Shown: positions 1 to 8,189 of the stretch, in pieces | Position numbering within the stretch: position 1 is the first letter of the stretch | Layout: every line of letters starts with the position of its first letter | Source of the DNA: Siphonobacter aquaeclarae | GTDB lineage: Bacteria; Bacteroidota; Bacteroidia; Cytophagales; Spirosomataceae | Direction: 5' to 3' | Length of the DNA stretch: 64,000 nt | Assembly: GCF_900103285.1 (NCBI RefSeq) | Contig: NZ_FNGS01000003.1 | Location: forward strand, 1-64,000 | Made by a program: the position numbers and the translations under genes | Notes under the pieces: model-generated | Seen by the model: the letters and a program-made list of their open reading frames with translations, nothing else | What the model was told of the DNA's origin: nothing | Database searches by the model: none

Positions 1-81
1 GTTCGCTACTCTTGTTAAAACTTCAAAGCCAAATTCCGCTTTTCCGTTTTCTTTTTTTGGTCTTTCTTTCAAACCGGGCTG
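1..81 (-). other. Probable rRNA operon leader (5' transcribed spacer), partial
   Basis: This stretch lies immediately downstream, on the minus strand, of three rRNA-type promoters and has no coding capacity. Read on the minus strand it is purine-rich and contains TTTTAACA (14-21), which resembles the end of the boxA antitermination element. I infer the start of an rRNA leader, with 16S rRNA beyond the left edge. No rRNA sequence itself is present, so this remains an inference from promoter type. Confidence 0.5.
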
Positions 82-112
82 CAAAGTTACTACTTCGAAA
101 GCCGCTTGTCAA
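82..112 (-). promoter_or_regulatory. rRNA-type promoter P3 (closest to the left edge)
   Basis: On the minus strand TTGACA (107-112), a 17-bp spacer and TAACTTTG (82-89) match the Bacteroidota consensus TTG/TAnnTTTG. An A-rich tract just upstream (113-132) looks like an UP element. It is the third of three near-identical promoters spaced 103 and 119 bp apart. Confidence 0.85.
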
Positions 113-184
113 GAATTTTTGAAAGTTTTTTTTCGCCCTCGCCTCAACCCCACTCCCTTTTCCTTTCTTCCCTTAACCGGGTTG

Positions 185-216
185 CAAAACTAGTCATTTT
201 AACACCCCATTGTCAA
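185..216 (-). promoter_or_regulatory. rRNA-type promoter P2 (middle of array)
   Basis: Minus strand: TTGACA (211-216), an 18-bp spacer, TAGTTTTG (185-192). A long A/T tract (217-240) lies directly upstream. Both elements are perfect consensus matches. Confidence 0.85.
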
Positions 217-303
217 GAAAAATTTTAAATTTATTTTTCCTAACTCCCTCTCCCTCAATTACTTACACCAGCTTACATTCCCTCTTCCCGTCGTTTGGGA
301 GTG

Positions 304-335
304 CAAAGATGCAGCTTTTTACCCCCTCTTGTCAA
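304..335 (-). promoter_or_regulatory. rRNA-type promoter P1 (most upstream)
   Basis: Minus strand: TTGACA (330-335), an 18-bp spacer, CATCTTTG (304-311), which differs from the -7 consensus at one position. An A-rich upstream tract follows at about 340-362. It has the same layout as the two promoters downstream of it. Confidence 0.75.
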
Positions 336-411
336 CACTTCTACCAAACTATTTTTTCTTACTATCCACTCTAATCCCTTAACTCCTTACCCCTCAGGAG
401 CTTATACCTCG

Positions 412-438
412 AAAAAAAATGAGGCATAGATGCCTCAT
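412..438 (-). terminator. Rho-independent terminator of the trp/DUF2520 operon
   Basis: An 8-bp stem ATGAGGCA/TGCCTCAT with loop TAGA (419-438) is followed on the minus strand by eight T. It insulates the trp operon from the rRNA promoters that begin 77 bp downstream. Confidence 0.85.
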
Positions 439-558
439 CATTTGTTGTCTGTCTGCCGTCTTTTTACATTCAAAACAGAATAATATTCGGTATTTTGGCC
501 AAATACATTCTTATTTAGGCCCATATACTCCCGATGCAGCCCATATCTTCCAGCGAAC

Positions 559-1353
559 TCATAAATACCACCGCATTATACTTTCCGACAGTATCTGGTA
601 GATCCTCGCCAGATGCGGCTCGTCTTCCAGCAAAGAAAGGTGCCTGGACATCGTTCCCTGGTCCCCCCGGCGGGCCGGCCCCGTCTGCACATCAGCCGGA
701 TGATCCGCTTCCAATGCCTTCCGGAGCGTTTCCTTTATAATAGGCTTCAGCAAATCGAACTCGAGATTCTGCTGTTCCAATAGTTCTTTCGCTATCGCCC
801 ACAAGTGGTTCGGGAAGTTATTGGCAAACACAGCAGCCATGTGCAGTCGCAGCCTTTCCTCCGAATTCACCAGGTATACCTCCTCGCTGATCTGCCGCGC
901 CAGGTCTATCAATTGCGATTCCGCTTCCTCGTCCTCCGCCTCAATACATAAAGGAACTCCCTTCCAGACCAGCTCTATCTTCCGGCTGATACTTTGCAGC
1001 GGATACAGCACGCCGGCCTTCACCGGTACATCGCTATATATAGTAAGGAGCTTCCGGAGATCATCCAGGGGTTTGGCCCCCGAAGTATGCACAAGCAGTG
1101 CCTCTTCCGGCAATACCAGGCGTGCAACTACTTCGTCGATCGCGTCGTCCGACAGCGTCAAGAAAAACAACTGTCCTTCACTTTCCGAAAAATCGAGCTG
1201 GTCGGTAGGCATCGCCCCGCTCAGTAATTCGGCCAGCTCATCGGCATGAATTTTCTTCCGGCTATATACTGCCAGAATCTCGTGCCCGGCATTTTCGCAT
1301 TCCCGCGCGAGGTGATGCGCCACATTTCCCGCTCCCAGAAAGACGATTTTCAT
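559..1353 (-). CDS. Rossmann-like DUF2520 domain protein
   Basis: This 264-residue protein starts with a Rossmann nucleotide-binding motif (IVFLGAGNVAHHLA, residues 3-16) and has the architecture of the Rossmann-like/DUF2520 family: an N-terminal NAD(P)-binding domain resembling pyrroline-5-carboxylate or ketopantoate reductases, and a helical C-terminal domain. The substrate is not known. I chose the ATG at 1353, because the motif follows directly; an ATG five codons upstream is also possible. It is the last gene of the trpEGD transcript, 55 bp after trpD, and is followed by a hairpin terminator. Nothing shows that it acts in tryptophan synthesis, so the linkage may only be transcriptional. 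Confidence 0.85.
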   Translation of the reverse strand: MKIVFLGAGNVAHHLARECENAGHEILAVYSRKKIHADELAELLSGAMPTDQLDFSESEGQLFFLTLSDDAIDEVVARLVLPEEALLVHTSGAKPLDDLRKLLTIYSDVPVKAGVLYPLQSISRKIELVWKGVPLCIEAEDEEAESQLIDLARQISEEVYLVNSEERLRLHMAAVFANNFPNHLWAIAKELLEQQNLEFDLLKPIIKETLRKALEADHPADVQTGPARRGDQGTMSRHLSLLEDEPHLARIYQILSESIMRWYL

Positions 1354-1408
1354 GTCGCGTTCCGTCAAAGGGCTATATACTTGCAGCCCGTGTTTCCGGC
1401 AATATACT

Positions 1409-2395
1409 TTATGCCGACAACAAGTTCTTCAGAGACAGGTAGGCGCGGCCGCTCTCCAGCGACTCCTTCGCCCGGGCCAGGGACTCTTCCAGGGAAATTT
1501 CCTGCGCTACATGCAATGCCACGGCAGCATTCGCCAGTACTACTTCTTTCTGGGCAGGTGTCCCTCTGTTTTCCAGGATCTGTACGAGGATATCGGCCGA
1601 TTCCTGGAGGGAATTTCCTCCGGCCAGACTATCCGGCGACAATTTGGATAGCCCCATCTGGTCCGGGCTGAGCTGCCGGCTCTCTTTTCCATCAATCAGC
1701 AGAAAATCTCCCGTCAGCGATACCTCATCATATCCATCGTATGCATGCACAACCGCGAAGCGGACACCCGCCGATTTCAGTACCCCCGCATACAAATCCG
1801 CAATCTGGGTATTATACACGCCGGATAGCTGCGTCTTTACGTTCGCCGGGTTCATCAGCGGCCCGATCAGGTTAAAAAAGGTTTTGAAACCGAGCTCTTT
1901 CCGGATATTCCCCACGTGTTTCATGGCCGGGTGAAACAACGGCGCATGCAGGTAGCAGATATTACCGGCATCGAGCTGGCGGCGGAGTTTGTCGTAATCA
2001 TCTGTAAACCGATATCCCAACTGCTCAATTACCGTTGACGAGCCTACCGGCGACGATACCCCGTGGTTTCCGTGCTTCGCTACGGCCTGCCCGGCGCCGG
2101 CGACGACAAATGCCGACGTCGTGGATATATTAAAGGTATGCTTGCCGTCGCCGCCCGTTCCGCACACATCCATCGGGCTGTAATCGGAGAAATCCACCGC
2201 CCGGCAAAGCTCCAGCATCGCCTGGCGAAAGCCGTTTACTTCTTCCACCGTCAGGCCTTTAATAGCGTATGAAGTCAGAAAAGCAGCGATTTGAGAAGGG
2301 TTTACTTCCCCGCGGCCGATCGCCAGCAGGGCCTGGTAGGCTTGTTCGGTCGAGAGGGTTTGCTGGCTCAGCAGCAACGACAGGTATTCTTTCAT
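1409..2395 (-). CDS. trpD: Anthranilate phosphoribosyltransferase
   Basis: TrpD transfers the phosphoribosyl group of PRPP to anthranilate, the second step of tryptophan synthesis. The 328-residue product has the family signatures: the glycine-rich DVCGTGGDGKHTFNIST near residues 77-93, and AKHGNHGVSSPVGSS, which binds PRPP and anthranilate. The family motif is usually KHGNR; here it reads KHGNH. Start taken at the ATG at 2395 (MKEYLSLLL), typical of the family, rather than an ATG 7 codons upstream. It lies 44 bp after trpG in the trpE-G-D operon. trpC, trpF, trpB and trpA are not in the window. Confidence 0.96.
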   Translation of the reverse strand: MKEYLSLLLSQQTLSTEQAYQALLAIGRGEVNPSQIAAFLTSYAIKGLTVEEVNGFRQAMLELCRAVDFSDYSPMDVCGTGGDGKHTFNISTTSAFVVAGAGQAVAKHGNHGVSSPVGSSTVIEQLGYRFTDDYDKLRRQLDAGNICYLHAPLFHPAMKHVGNIRKELGFKTFFNLIGPLMNPANVKTQLSGVYNTQIADLYAGVLKSAGVRFAVVHAYDGYDEVSLTGDFLLIDGKESRQLSPDQMGLSKLSPDSLAGGNSLQESADILVQILENRGTPAQKEVVLANAAVALHVAQEISLEESLARAKESLESGRAYLSLKNLLSA

Positions 2396-2439
2396 TTTTT
2401 TGGATCCAATAGTCAAAACGGGAAGTATGGCAGCGGTCG

Positions 2440-3009
2440 TTATTTCAACCAGTTGATCAGCATTTCCTTTCCGAACTGAGTGAGGTAGGCCTCCGGGTGG
2501 AATTGCACCCCGCGTACATCATACCGGGTATGCGCCTCGGCCATGACATATCCTTTTTCATCTACGGCGGTGACTTTCAACTCTGCCGGCATGGTTTCCG
2601 GCACTACCGTCCAGGAGTGATACCGGCATACTTCGATTTCGGATGGTAATCCCTGAAAAAGTTTTTCGGAAGTATCCTGAATCAGGCATTTGGTTGTCAC
2701 GCCGTGGAGTACCTCTCCCATGTTCAGGAGTTTGGCGCCGAACGCCTCTCCGATGGCCTGATGCCCGAGGCATACGCCGAAAATGGACTTTGTCGGAGCA
2801 TATTCCCGGATCACGTCCAGCATGATTCCGGCTTCTTCGGGAATACCGGGTCCGGGAGACAGCAGGATTTTATCGTATTGCGCGACGTCCTCCAGGGCGA
2901 TCTTGTCGTTCCGGAACACCTCAACATCATGGCCCAGCTCCTTCAGCAGGTATACCAGGTTATAAACAAAGGAGTCGTAATTATCGAGAACTACTATTCT
3001 GGATTTCAT
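2440..3009 (-). CDS. trpG: Anthranilate synthase component II (glutamine amidotransferase)
   Basis: This 189-residue class I glutamine amidotransferase supplies ammonia to TrpE. It starts with the typical IVVLDNYDSFVYNL, carries the nucleophilic cysteine in FGVCLGHQAIGE, and the His/Glu of the triad in GVQFHPEAY near the C-terminus. Length is normal for a stand-alone TrpG (about 190). The start at 3009 (or 3015, two codons earlier) is 13 bp after the trpE stop, so the two subunits are probably translationally coupled. Confidence 0.96.
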   Translation of the reverse strand: MKSRIVVLDNYDSFVYNLVYLLKELGHDVEVFRNDKIALEDVAQYDKILLSPGPGIPEEAGIMLDVIREYAPTKSIFGVCLGHQAIGEAFGAKLLNMGEVLHGVTTKCLIQDTSEKLFQGLPSEIEVCRYHSWTVVPETMPAELKVTAVDEKGYVMAEAHTRYDVRGVQFHPEAYLTQFGKEMLINWLK

Positions 3010-3022
3010 GGTCATAATGGGG

Positions 3023-4429
3023 TTAAATCTCCTCTGCCATCTCCATGGCTTTTCTGAGAGCGGCCAGTTTGCTGTGAATTTCCTGCAGTTCGCTTTCGAT
3101 ATCCGATTTCGCAACTACACCCATTCCGGCCTGGTAAAACAGGGTATGGTTCTTGCTCAGGAACGTGCGGATAGCGATGGCGTGGTTGAAGTCGCCGTTG
3201 AAGTTCAAATGGCCGATCGCCCCTCCATAGATACTCCGGTTGGTCGTTTCGTACCGGTTGATGAGCGTCATCGCCATGTGTTTCGGCGCTCCGGAAAGCG
3301 TACCGGCAGGGAAGGTATCGGCTACGAGTTGCAGCGGATTTGTCCCGTTTGTCATCTTACCGACGACTTTCGATACCAGGTGAATAACATGGCTGTAATA
3401 CTGCACTTCCTTGAACGTTTCCACCCGTACATAGTCGGAGCTGCGGCTGAGATCGTTCCGGGCGAGGTCTACGAGCATTACGTGCTCGGCTGATTCCTTC
3501 GGATCGGCCAGGAGTTCATGCGCAAGCTCGGCATCGCGGGTGTCGTCGCCCGTCCGGCGGAACGTCCCTGCGATCGGGTGAATTTCCACCATGCCGTTTT
3601 TGATGAAAATCTGCTTTTCGGGAGAGGAACCGAAGATATGGTAGGTACCGAAATCGAAGTAGAACAGGTAAGGGGAAGGATTGATGGAGCGAAGCGCCCG
3701 GTAGACCTGAAAGTCGTCTCCTTCGAAGTGGCGGGAGAACCGGCGGGAAGGTACAATCTGGAAGACATCGCCCCGGAGGCAGTGACCGATGCACTTCTGA
3801 ATGACTTCGCGCATCTCGTCGTCGGTCCGGTTGGTTGCTTCTTCGCCTTCCAGCCTGAACTTCCCGGTGGATGTTTTCGGCGTCTGGATGATAAACTGAA
3901 GTTCATCCAGTCCTTTGGGCTCCGCATTTCCGTACTGGTGTTCGAACAGAAATACTTCGTTTTTGAAGTGGTTGAAGACGATGACGTAGCGGTAGACATA
4001 ATACACCAGCTGCGGAATCGCCGATTCTTCGCTTTTGGACTGAATTTCAATGTCTTCGAAATACCCGACCGAATCGTAGGTCATGTGCCCGAACAAACCG
4101 CCTGTCGGAAACGGAAAAGACGAAGGCCCTTCTTCGAAACTGGCTGCGAAATCCCGCAGGGCTCCTACTGCGTCTTTTCGTTTGGCGAGTGGAAAGGTTT
4201 CGGTCGTTCCATCCGGAAATTTTTGGGTGACGACGCCTTCGTCCAGCACAAAACTCGCCACCGGGTCGCAGCCGATAAAACTTAGGCTGTTTTGCATGGC
4301 GTGGTAGTCGGCGCTCTCCAGCAGGACTGAATTCGGAAACTGCCGCCGCAACCGCTGGTACGCACTCACCGGTGTCAGCATGTCTGCCAGCAGCCGGTGG
4401 GAATAGGTTGTAATGGGAAAATGTTTCAC
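3023..4429 (-). CDS. trpE: Anthranilate synthase component I
   Basis: TrpE converts chorismate to anthranilate, the first committed step of tryptophan synthesis, with ammonia from TrpG. The 468-residue protein has the LLES motif near residue 37 that is part of the tryptophan feedback site, the chorismate-binding core (IAGTFRRTGDDTRDAELAHE, LVDLARNDLSR), and the C-terminal FPAGTLSGAPK. The LLES motif and the adjacent trpG make anthranilate synthase a better call than aminodeoxychorismate synthase. It is the first gene after a Trp-codon attenuator (4573-4708), so it is expected to be controlled both by attenuation and by feedback inhibition. Confidence 0.97.
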   Translation of the reverse strand: MKHFPITTYSHRLLADMLTPVSAYQRLRRQFPNSVLLESADYHAMQNSLSFIGCDPVASFVLDEGVVTQKFPDGTTETFPLAKRKDAVGALRDFAASFEEGPSSFPFPTGGLFGHMTYDSVGYFEDIEIQSKSEESAIPQLVYYVYRYVIVFNHFKNEVFLFEHQYGNAEPKGLDELQFIIQTPKTSTGKFRLEGEEATNRTDDEMREVIQKCIGHCLRGDVFQIVPSRRFSRHFEGDDFQVYRALRSINPSPYLFYFDFGTYHIFGSSPEKQIFIKNGMVEIHPIAGTFRRTGDDTRDAELAHELLADPKESAEHVMLVDLARNDLSRSSDYVRVETFKEVQYYSHVIHLVSKVVGKMTNGTNPLQLVADTFPAGTLSGAPKHMAMTLINRYETTNRSIYGGAIGHLNFNGDFNHAIAIRTFLSKNHTLFYQAGMGVVAKSDIESELQEIHSKLAALRKAMEMAEEI

Positions 4430-4440
4430 GGTTTTTTGTT

Positions 4441-4566
4441 TAAAGGCTTCAGGCAGCAGGCCATAAGCGTTAATTTTTCTTTATAAAGCCGCCGGACAAA
4501 TGCCGCTGCGCTTGCTTCTTCCCGGACTGCGTGGCGTCTGTTCAGCGCTTACTGCCTAAGGCTTAA
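4441..4566. repeat. Imperfect inverted repeat in the trp leader (family C)
   Basis: The arm around 4443-4470 (AAGGCTTCAGGCAG, CATAAGCG) is an imperfect inverted copy of the arm around 4535-4566 (CAGCGCTTACTGCCTAAGGC). Words such as AAGCCT and TAAGCG recur in the other members at 18432-18530 and 31049-31147. It lies in the transcribed region between the attenuator and trpE. I see no function. Confidence 0.45.
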
Positions 4567-4572
4567 CGCAAC

Positions 4573-4610
4573 AAAAAAGCGCCCGCTGTTCGGTTGAACA
4601 GCGGGCGCTT
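4573..4610 (-). terminator. trp attenuator terminator hairpin
   Basis: A 14-bp perfect GC-rich stem (4577-4590 with 4597-4610, loop 4591-4596) is followed on the minus strand by T residues (4573-4578). It lies 26 bp after the leader peptide stop codon and before trpE. On the minus strand the 5' arm plus loop (CTGTTCAACCG) is complementary to the leader segment at 4652-4662, allowing a mutually exclusive antiterminator. Confidence 0.9.
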
Positions 4611-4636
4611 CGACTAAGTCTATTCAGACATTTCTC

Positions 4637-4708
4637 TTACGCATAACAAGGCTGCTCAACCGAAGATTCCGGTTGCCACCACCATGCTTGTGCGAAGGAA
4701 ATGATCAT
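4637..4708 (-). CDS. trpL: trp operon leader peptide with three Trp codons
   Basis: A 23-codon ORF starts at ATG 4708 and ends with TAA at 4637-4639. Residues 9-11 are Trp-Trp-Trp (TGG TGG TGG, 4676-4684), a density of Trp codons that is very unlikely by chance. The Trp codons directly precede segment 1 (CAACCG, 4670-4675), which can pair with segment 2 (CGGTTG, 4657-4662); segment 2 can instead pair with segment 3 in the terminator. Ribosome stalling at the Trp codons would free segment 2 and prevent termination. No Shine-Dalgarno is visible, as usual in Bacteroidota; the ATG follows an AAAA run. Confidence 0.88.
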   Translation of the reverse strand: MIISFAQAWWWQPESSVEQPCYA

Positions 4709-4730
4709 TTTCGTGCGATTTTTACGGAGG

Positions 4731-4738
4731 CAAACTTA
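4731..4738 (-). promoter_or_regulatory. trp operon promoter -7 element
   Basis: TAAGTTTG on the minus strand matches TAnnTTTG and lies 22 bp upstream of the leader ATG. A clear TTG -33 box is not seen; a weak TTAG lies 20 bp upstream. Confidence 0.6.
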
Positions 4739-4812
4739 TAAACAATTTCAGATTTAGGCTAAGACACCGGGATTTTTTTTGTGTTCCGGGCAATCCGGCC
4801 GACTTTTGATTC

Positions 4813-5235
4813 ATGAAACAGGGTCTTTTTCCATTCCCGGTACGCTACGCCCTCCGGTCGCTTCTGCTGTTCGTTTCTGCCCTATGGGTTACTTCCTGTA
4901 CGCACAAACCTGATCTTCAGGGATTTCCTGTCGATAAATGGCAGGCCGACAAGGGCGGTTGCCAGTCCGTTCGCATGGGCCTGCTACCGGAATTCAAGAA
5001 AATCCGGCATAACCTGAAGGGTACGTCGTCCAACGACTTCGTCGAGCTCTTCGGCCGGCCGGATATCAACGAAATCGCTGACCGGAACCAGGAGTTCTAT
5101 GTCTATTTCCTCGAACCTGGCCCGCACTGCCAGGATATCACAAAAAAATCCGACGCGGCTTCTGTGGCTATCCGCTTTTCGTCGGTAGGGCTGGCGGCAG
5201 AAATTACGTTTCAGAAAGGCGTTCCGATCAAATAG
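4813..5235 (+). CDS. Small lipoprotein of unknown function
   Basis: A 140-residue protein with a type II signal peptide: a basic start, a hydrophobic segment (LRSLLLFVSALW) and the lipobox VTSC with the lipidated Cys near residue 29. The mature part is about 110 residues, without recognisable motifs apart from a possible SmpA/BamE-like outline (a short fold around GTSSNDFVELFGRPD and a hydrophobic ending VAIRFSSVGLAAEITF), which resembles lipoproteins that check a folding step. This is a weak impression only. It is transcribed divergently from trp and ends at a bidirectional terminator. Confidence 0.75.
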   Translation: MKQGLFPFPVRYALRSLLLFVSALWVTSCTHKPDLQGFPVDKWQADKGGCQSVRMGLLPEFKKIRHNLKGTSSNDFVELFGRPDINEIADRNQEFYVYFLEPGPHCQDITKKSDAASVAIRFSSVGLAAEITFQKGVPIK

Positions 5236-5300
5236 GGTAGGAATCTGCCCATACAAGGCACAACCCGCACTTCTTCCTGAAAAAAGATATTCACAGCATA

Positions 5301-5338
5301 AAAAAACCCGCCGGGATCTGAGTCCCGGCGGGTTTTTT
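5301..5338. terminator. Bidirectional terminator between convergent genes
   Basis: A 16-bp perfect stem (5301-5316 with 5323-5338, loop TCTGAG) has A6 on the left and T6 on the right, so it works for the lipoprotein gene on the plus strand and the oxidoreductase gene on the minus strand. Confidence 0.9.
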
Positions 5339-5354
5339 ACTACTATAGAACCGA

Positions 5355-6833
5355 TCAGGAACCGAGCGACCAGCCGGCGCGGTACTCGCGCTTGACAAAC
5401 TGATTAGCCTCTTCGAAGTTCGTGATCTTCATGTTGGTACCATCCCAGAGGAGTTTCTTCCGGCCCGGGTAGGCGAATCCACGGCCATTGGCGTTCGGCA
5501 CGCGGACGTTGTAGCTGCGGATAGCGAGGTTACCCATGAGAACCGTTTCGGTGAGCGGTCCGGAGTAGTCGAACGAAGACGTAAGTTTCTTATGTGCTTC
5601 GCTGCCAAAACCTTCCTTGCAGGCGCGAACCCAGGACGTCTGGTGGCCGCTTTCAGGCATTTTTTGCAGTTCGGTTTCCGTCCACTTCAGCTTTTCCAGT
5701 TCCTTTTCACTGACTTTTTTGTTGCCAAAGTACAGTTTCGGGGTATGTCCGTAGGTACCGCAGGTCATGATGCCTTTAGAGCCGATCATGATCACACCGT
5801 TGGCGCTGTCCGCGTCGCCCAGGGGCTCATCGGCCGGAATCAGTTCCGGGTGGAAGGCACGAATGCCGCCGTCCGACCAGGTCATGGTTACTTCCGACTT
5901 GTTTTTAGCCGTTTCCGGGAATTTCAGCTGTACGTAGCTAGACGGCGGGCAGCCTTCGGGGATGTATTCCGGGTTCCAGTCTTTCACAAAAACGGAACCT
6001 ACTGAACATTCCACTTCCGTCGGATAACCCAAGCCGAGTACGCGGAACGGGGGATCGATGAGGTGGCAACCCATGTCGCCGAGCGCACCGGTACCGAAGT
6101 TCCACCAGCCCCGCCATTTGAAGGGGTGGTAGGCCGGGTTGTAATCCGTCCAGGCAGCAGGGCCGATAAACTGGTCCCAGGCTACTCCGTCGGGTACGTC
6201 AAATTTTCCACCGGGAACCGGAATACCTTGCGGCCATACCGGGCGGTTGGTCCAGACGTGCACCGTATGTACTTTCCCGATCAGACCGGCATTGAACCAG
6301 TTGACCATTTGCCAGCTGCCCACGCTGGAAGCGCCCTGGTTACCCATTTGCGAAACCACTTTATACTTGCGGGCCGCTTCGGTCATCGTACGGGCTTCAA
6401 AAATATCGTGTGCGAGTGGCTTCTGTACGTAAACGTGCTTGCCGGCCTGCATTGCCGCCATAGCAATGACAGCGTGCGTATTGTCAGGAGTGGAGATCGT
6501 AACGGCATCGATGTTCTTGCCTTCCTTATCCAGCATCTCCTTGTAATTCTGATACTTGCGGGCATTGGGGTAGCGTTTCACCGATTCGGCTGCTACTTTC
6601 CAGTCTACGTCACAAAGGGCTACGACATTTTCAGCACCGTTGTTATAGGCATTCCAGATATCGCTGGTGCCTTTGCCGCCGGCGCCGATAGCTGCCAGAT
6701 TCAATTTATCAGAAGGAGCAACAAAACCTTTGCCCAGGACATGGCGCGGAACGATGTAGAAAGCCGCCGCAGACATAGCGCCCTTCTTGATAAAGTCGCG
6801 CCGGGAGGAGGCGGACGATTCTGGTTTTTCCAT
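5355..6833 (-). CDS. Tat-exported Gfo/Idh/MocA family oxidoreductase
   Basis: This 492-residue protein begins with a twin-arginine signal (SSRRDFIKKGAMSAAAFYIVP), then a Rossmann domain (LAAIGAGGKGT near residue 48) and the family's conserved KP motif (HVYVQKPLAHD near residue 133). It belongs to the long, Tat-exported Bacteroidota branch of Gfo/Idh/MocA proteins, which usually act on sugars or sugar derivatives with a tightly bound NAD(P). The substrate cannot be read from sequence. It lies 38 bp after a Tat-exported sugar isomerase-like gene in the same orientation, so both are likely to act on the same carbohydrate in the periplasm. Confidence 0.92.
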   Translation of the reverse strand: MEKPESSASSRRDFIKKGAMSAAAFYIVPRHVLGKGFVAPSDKLNLAAIGAGGKGTSDIWNAYNNGAENVVALCDVDWKVAAESVKRYPNARKYQNYKEMLDKEGKNIDAVTISTPDNTHAVIAMAAMQAGKHVYVQKPLAHDIFEARTMTEAARKYKVVSQMGNQGASSVGSWQMVNWFNAGLIGKVHTVHVWTNRPVWPQGIPVPGGKFDVPDGVAWDQFIGPAAWTDYNPAYHPFKWRGWWNFGTGALGDMGCHLIDPPFRVLGLGYPTEVECSVGSVFVKDWNPEYIPEGCPPSSYVQLKFPETAKNKSEVTMTWSDGGIRAFHPELIPADEPLGDADSANGVIMIGSKGIMTCGTYGHTPKLYFGNKKVSEKELEKLKWTETELQKMPESGHQTSWVRACKEGFGSEAHKKLTSSFDYSGPLTETVLMGNLAIRSYNVRVPNANGRGFAYPGRKKLLWDGTNMKITNFEEANQFVKREYRAGWSLGS

Positions 6834-6871
6834 AGAATTTAGAGTATCAAATAGAGTAAGTAAAACGTTGG

Positions 6872-7801
6872 TTATGCAAACGCGACGCGCTCGAGCAGTT
6901 GTTTGGTCTTACGAATGCCCTCTTCTTCCGAAAGCTTGTCTCCTTCGTATTCGATCCCGATGTATCCTTTGAAACCGGATTTTTTGACGATTTCAAAAAT
7001 GCGGCTGTAGTCTGTCTCGACGCAGTTGCCGCTCGCATCGAAATCATATGTTTTCGCAGAAACACCCTTGGCAAACGGCAACAATTCCTGCGTTCCCTTG
7101 TAGCGGTCGTACTCTTCTTCGCAGACTTTCCAGTCGCCGGGCTTCCGCTTGATGCAGAAGTTTCCGAAATCCGGCAGGGTTCCGCAGTTTTTGCGGTTGA
7201 CTTCCTTCATGACGCTGGTCAGCCATTGCGCGTTGGAAGAATAGCCTCCGTGGTTTTCAACGATGACGTTGATACCGACCTTTCCGGCGAACTCGCTCAG
7301 GCGGCTCAGACCGTCAACAGCCTGCTTTTTCACTTCGTCAGCGGTACCTTGTCCGGCGGCGTTGACGCGGATGGTCTTGCAGCCTAGAAATTTTGCTGCT
7401 TCCACCCATTTATAGTGATTTTCAACGGCTTTGGTCCGCTTGGCTTCGTCCTTGTCGCCCAGCTCCCCTTCTCCGTCGCACATAATCAGGTGGTTTTTCA
7501 CCCCGTTATCGTTGCAGCGCTGGAGGAGATCCTTGAGATATGCCGTGTCGTTGGCCTTGTCTTTGAAGAACTGGTTGACGTACTCGACCGTACTGATGCC
7601 GAAGTCCTTTTTGGCAATAACCGGGAAATCGAGGTTGGTAATTTTTTTCGCAAAGAGCGCCCGGTGGAGAGACCACTCTGCCAGGGAAATTTCGAAGGCA
7701 GGTTTTTTGGCCACTGCGCCGGCCAGCAGATCAGCAGCCGGCACAGACGTCGCCGCGAGCAGACCCAGGTTCCGGAGAAAGGAACGACGGTTTTGATGCA
7801 T
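6872..7801 (-). CDS. Tat-exported sugar phosphate isomerase/epimerase-like TIM barrel
   Basis: A 309-residue protein starting at ATG 7801 with a twin-arginine signal ([20 protein letters not shown]). The body is an AP-endonuclease-2/xylose-isomerase-like TIM barrel: [15 protein letters not shown] after the signal, VNAAGQGT and [12 protein letters not shown], and [10 protein letters not shown] near the end. His and Glu residues in IVENHGG and IEYEGD are likely metal ligands. An upstream ATG (7873) would place the Tat signal internally and is unlikely. It probably forms an operon with the following Gfo/Idh gene. Confidence 0.9.
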   Translation of the reverse strand: MHQNRRSFLRNLGLLAATSVPAADLLAGAVAKKPAFEISLAEWSLHRALFAKKITNLDFPVIAKKDFGISTVEYVNQFFKDKANDTAYLKDLLQRCNDNGVKNHLIMCDGEGELGDKDEAKRTKAVENHYKWVEAAKFLGCKTIRVNAAGQGTADEVKKQAVDGLSRLSEFAGKVGINVIVENHGGYSSNAQWLTSVMKEVNRKNCGTLPDFGNFCIKRKPGDWKVCEEEYDRYKGTQELLPFAKGVSAKTYDFDASGNCVETDYSRIFEIVKKSGFKGYIGIEYEGDKLSEEEGIRKTKQLLERVAFA

Positions 7802-8189
7802 AAGTTGAAATGATTTAGAGCCAGTGGCTTTCCGGGTGGGAAAATAGGGAAGAAATCTCAAAAAAAAATACAATTACGACGAAACACGATCCAGCTTTCC
7901 GCACCTCCGGATAGCCCGCTTCTGCTCTTTCCGGACACCTGTTCCTTCATTCGGAAACTTTCTCCCCTTCCACGCCGAAATTCTCTTTATTTTTGAATCC
8001 GGGAACAACGGATAAGTGGATCATTTTCAGAATTTTACGCATTTTGAATACGCCGGGTTCCTACCCTATCTGTCCCCAAACAGCCGGAATATTCCCCAAA
8101 AGTTCCGGAAACTGTTTCCCTTTAATCTTGTTTGACGAATGAGCAGTACAGTCCCGACGCTGCCAGAACGGGCAACGAAATTCAAGAAA
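7802..8189. other. Divergent intergenic region
   Basis: About 390 bp between two divergent genes. A weak -7 element, TAATCTTG (8123-8130), points toward ispH. Toward the isomerase gene I see no clear TAnnTTTG box. No RNA-like fold or further ORF was found. Confidence 0.4.

Noticed and set aside
2643-2825. Small frames inside trpG on the plus strand
   Set aside because: Shadow frames without start context; coding evidence is on the minus strand.
4084-4429. Reading trpE as aminodeoxychorismate synthase (pabB)
   Set aside because: The LLES motif, the trpG-trpD neighbours and the Trp attenuator all favour TrpE.
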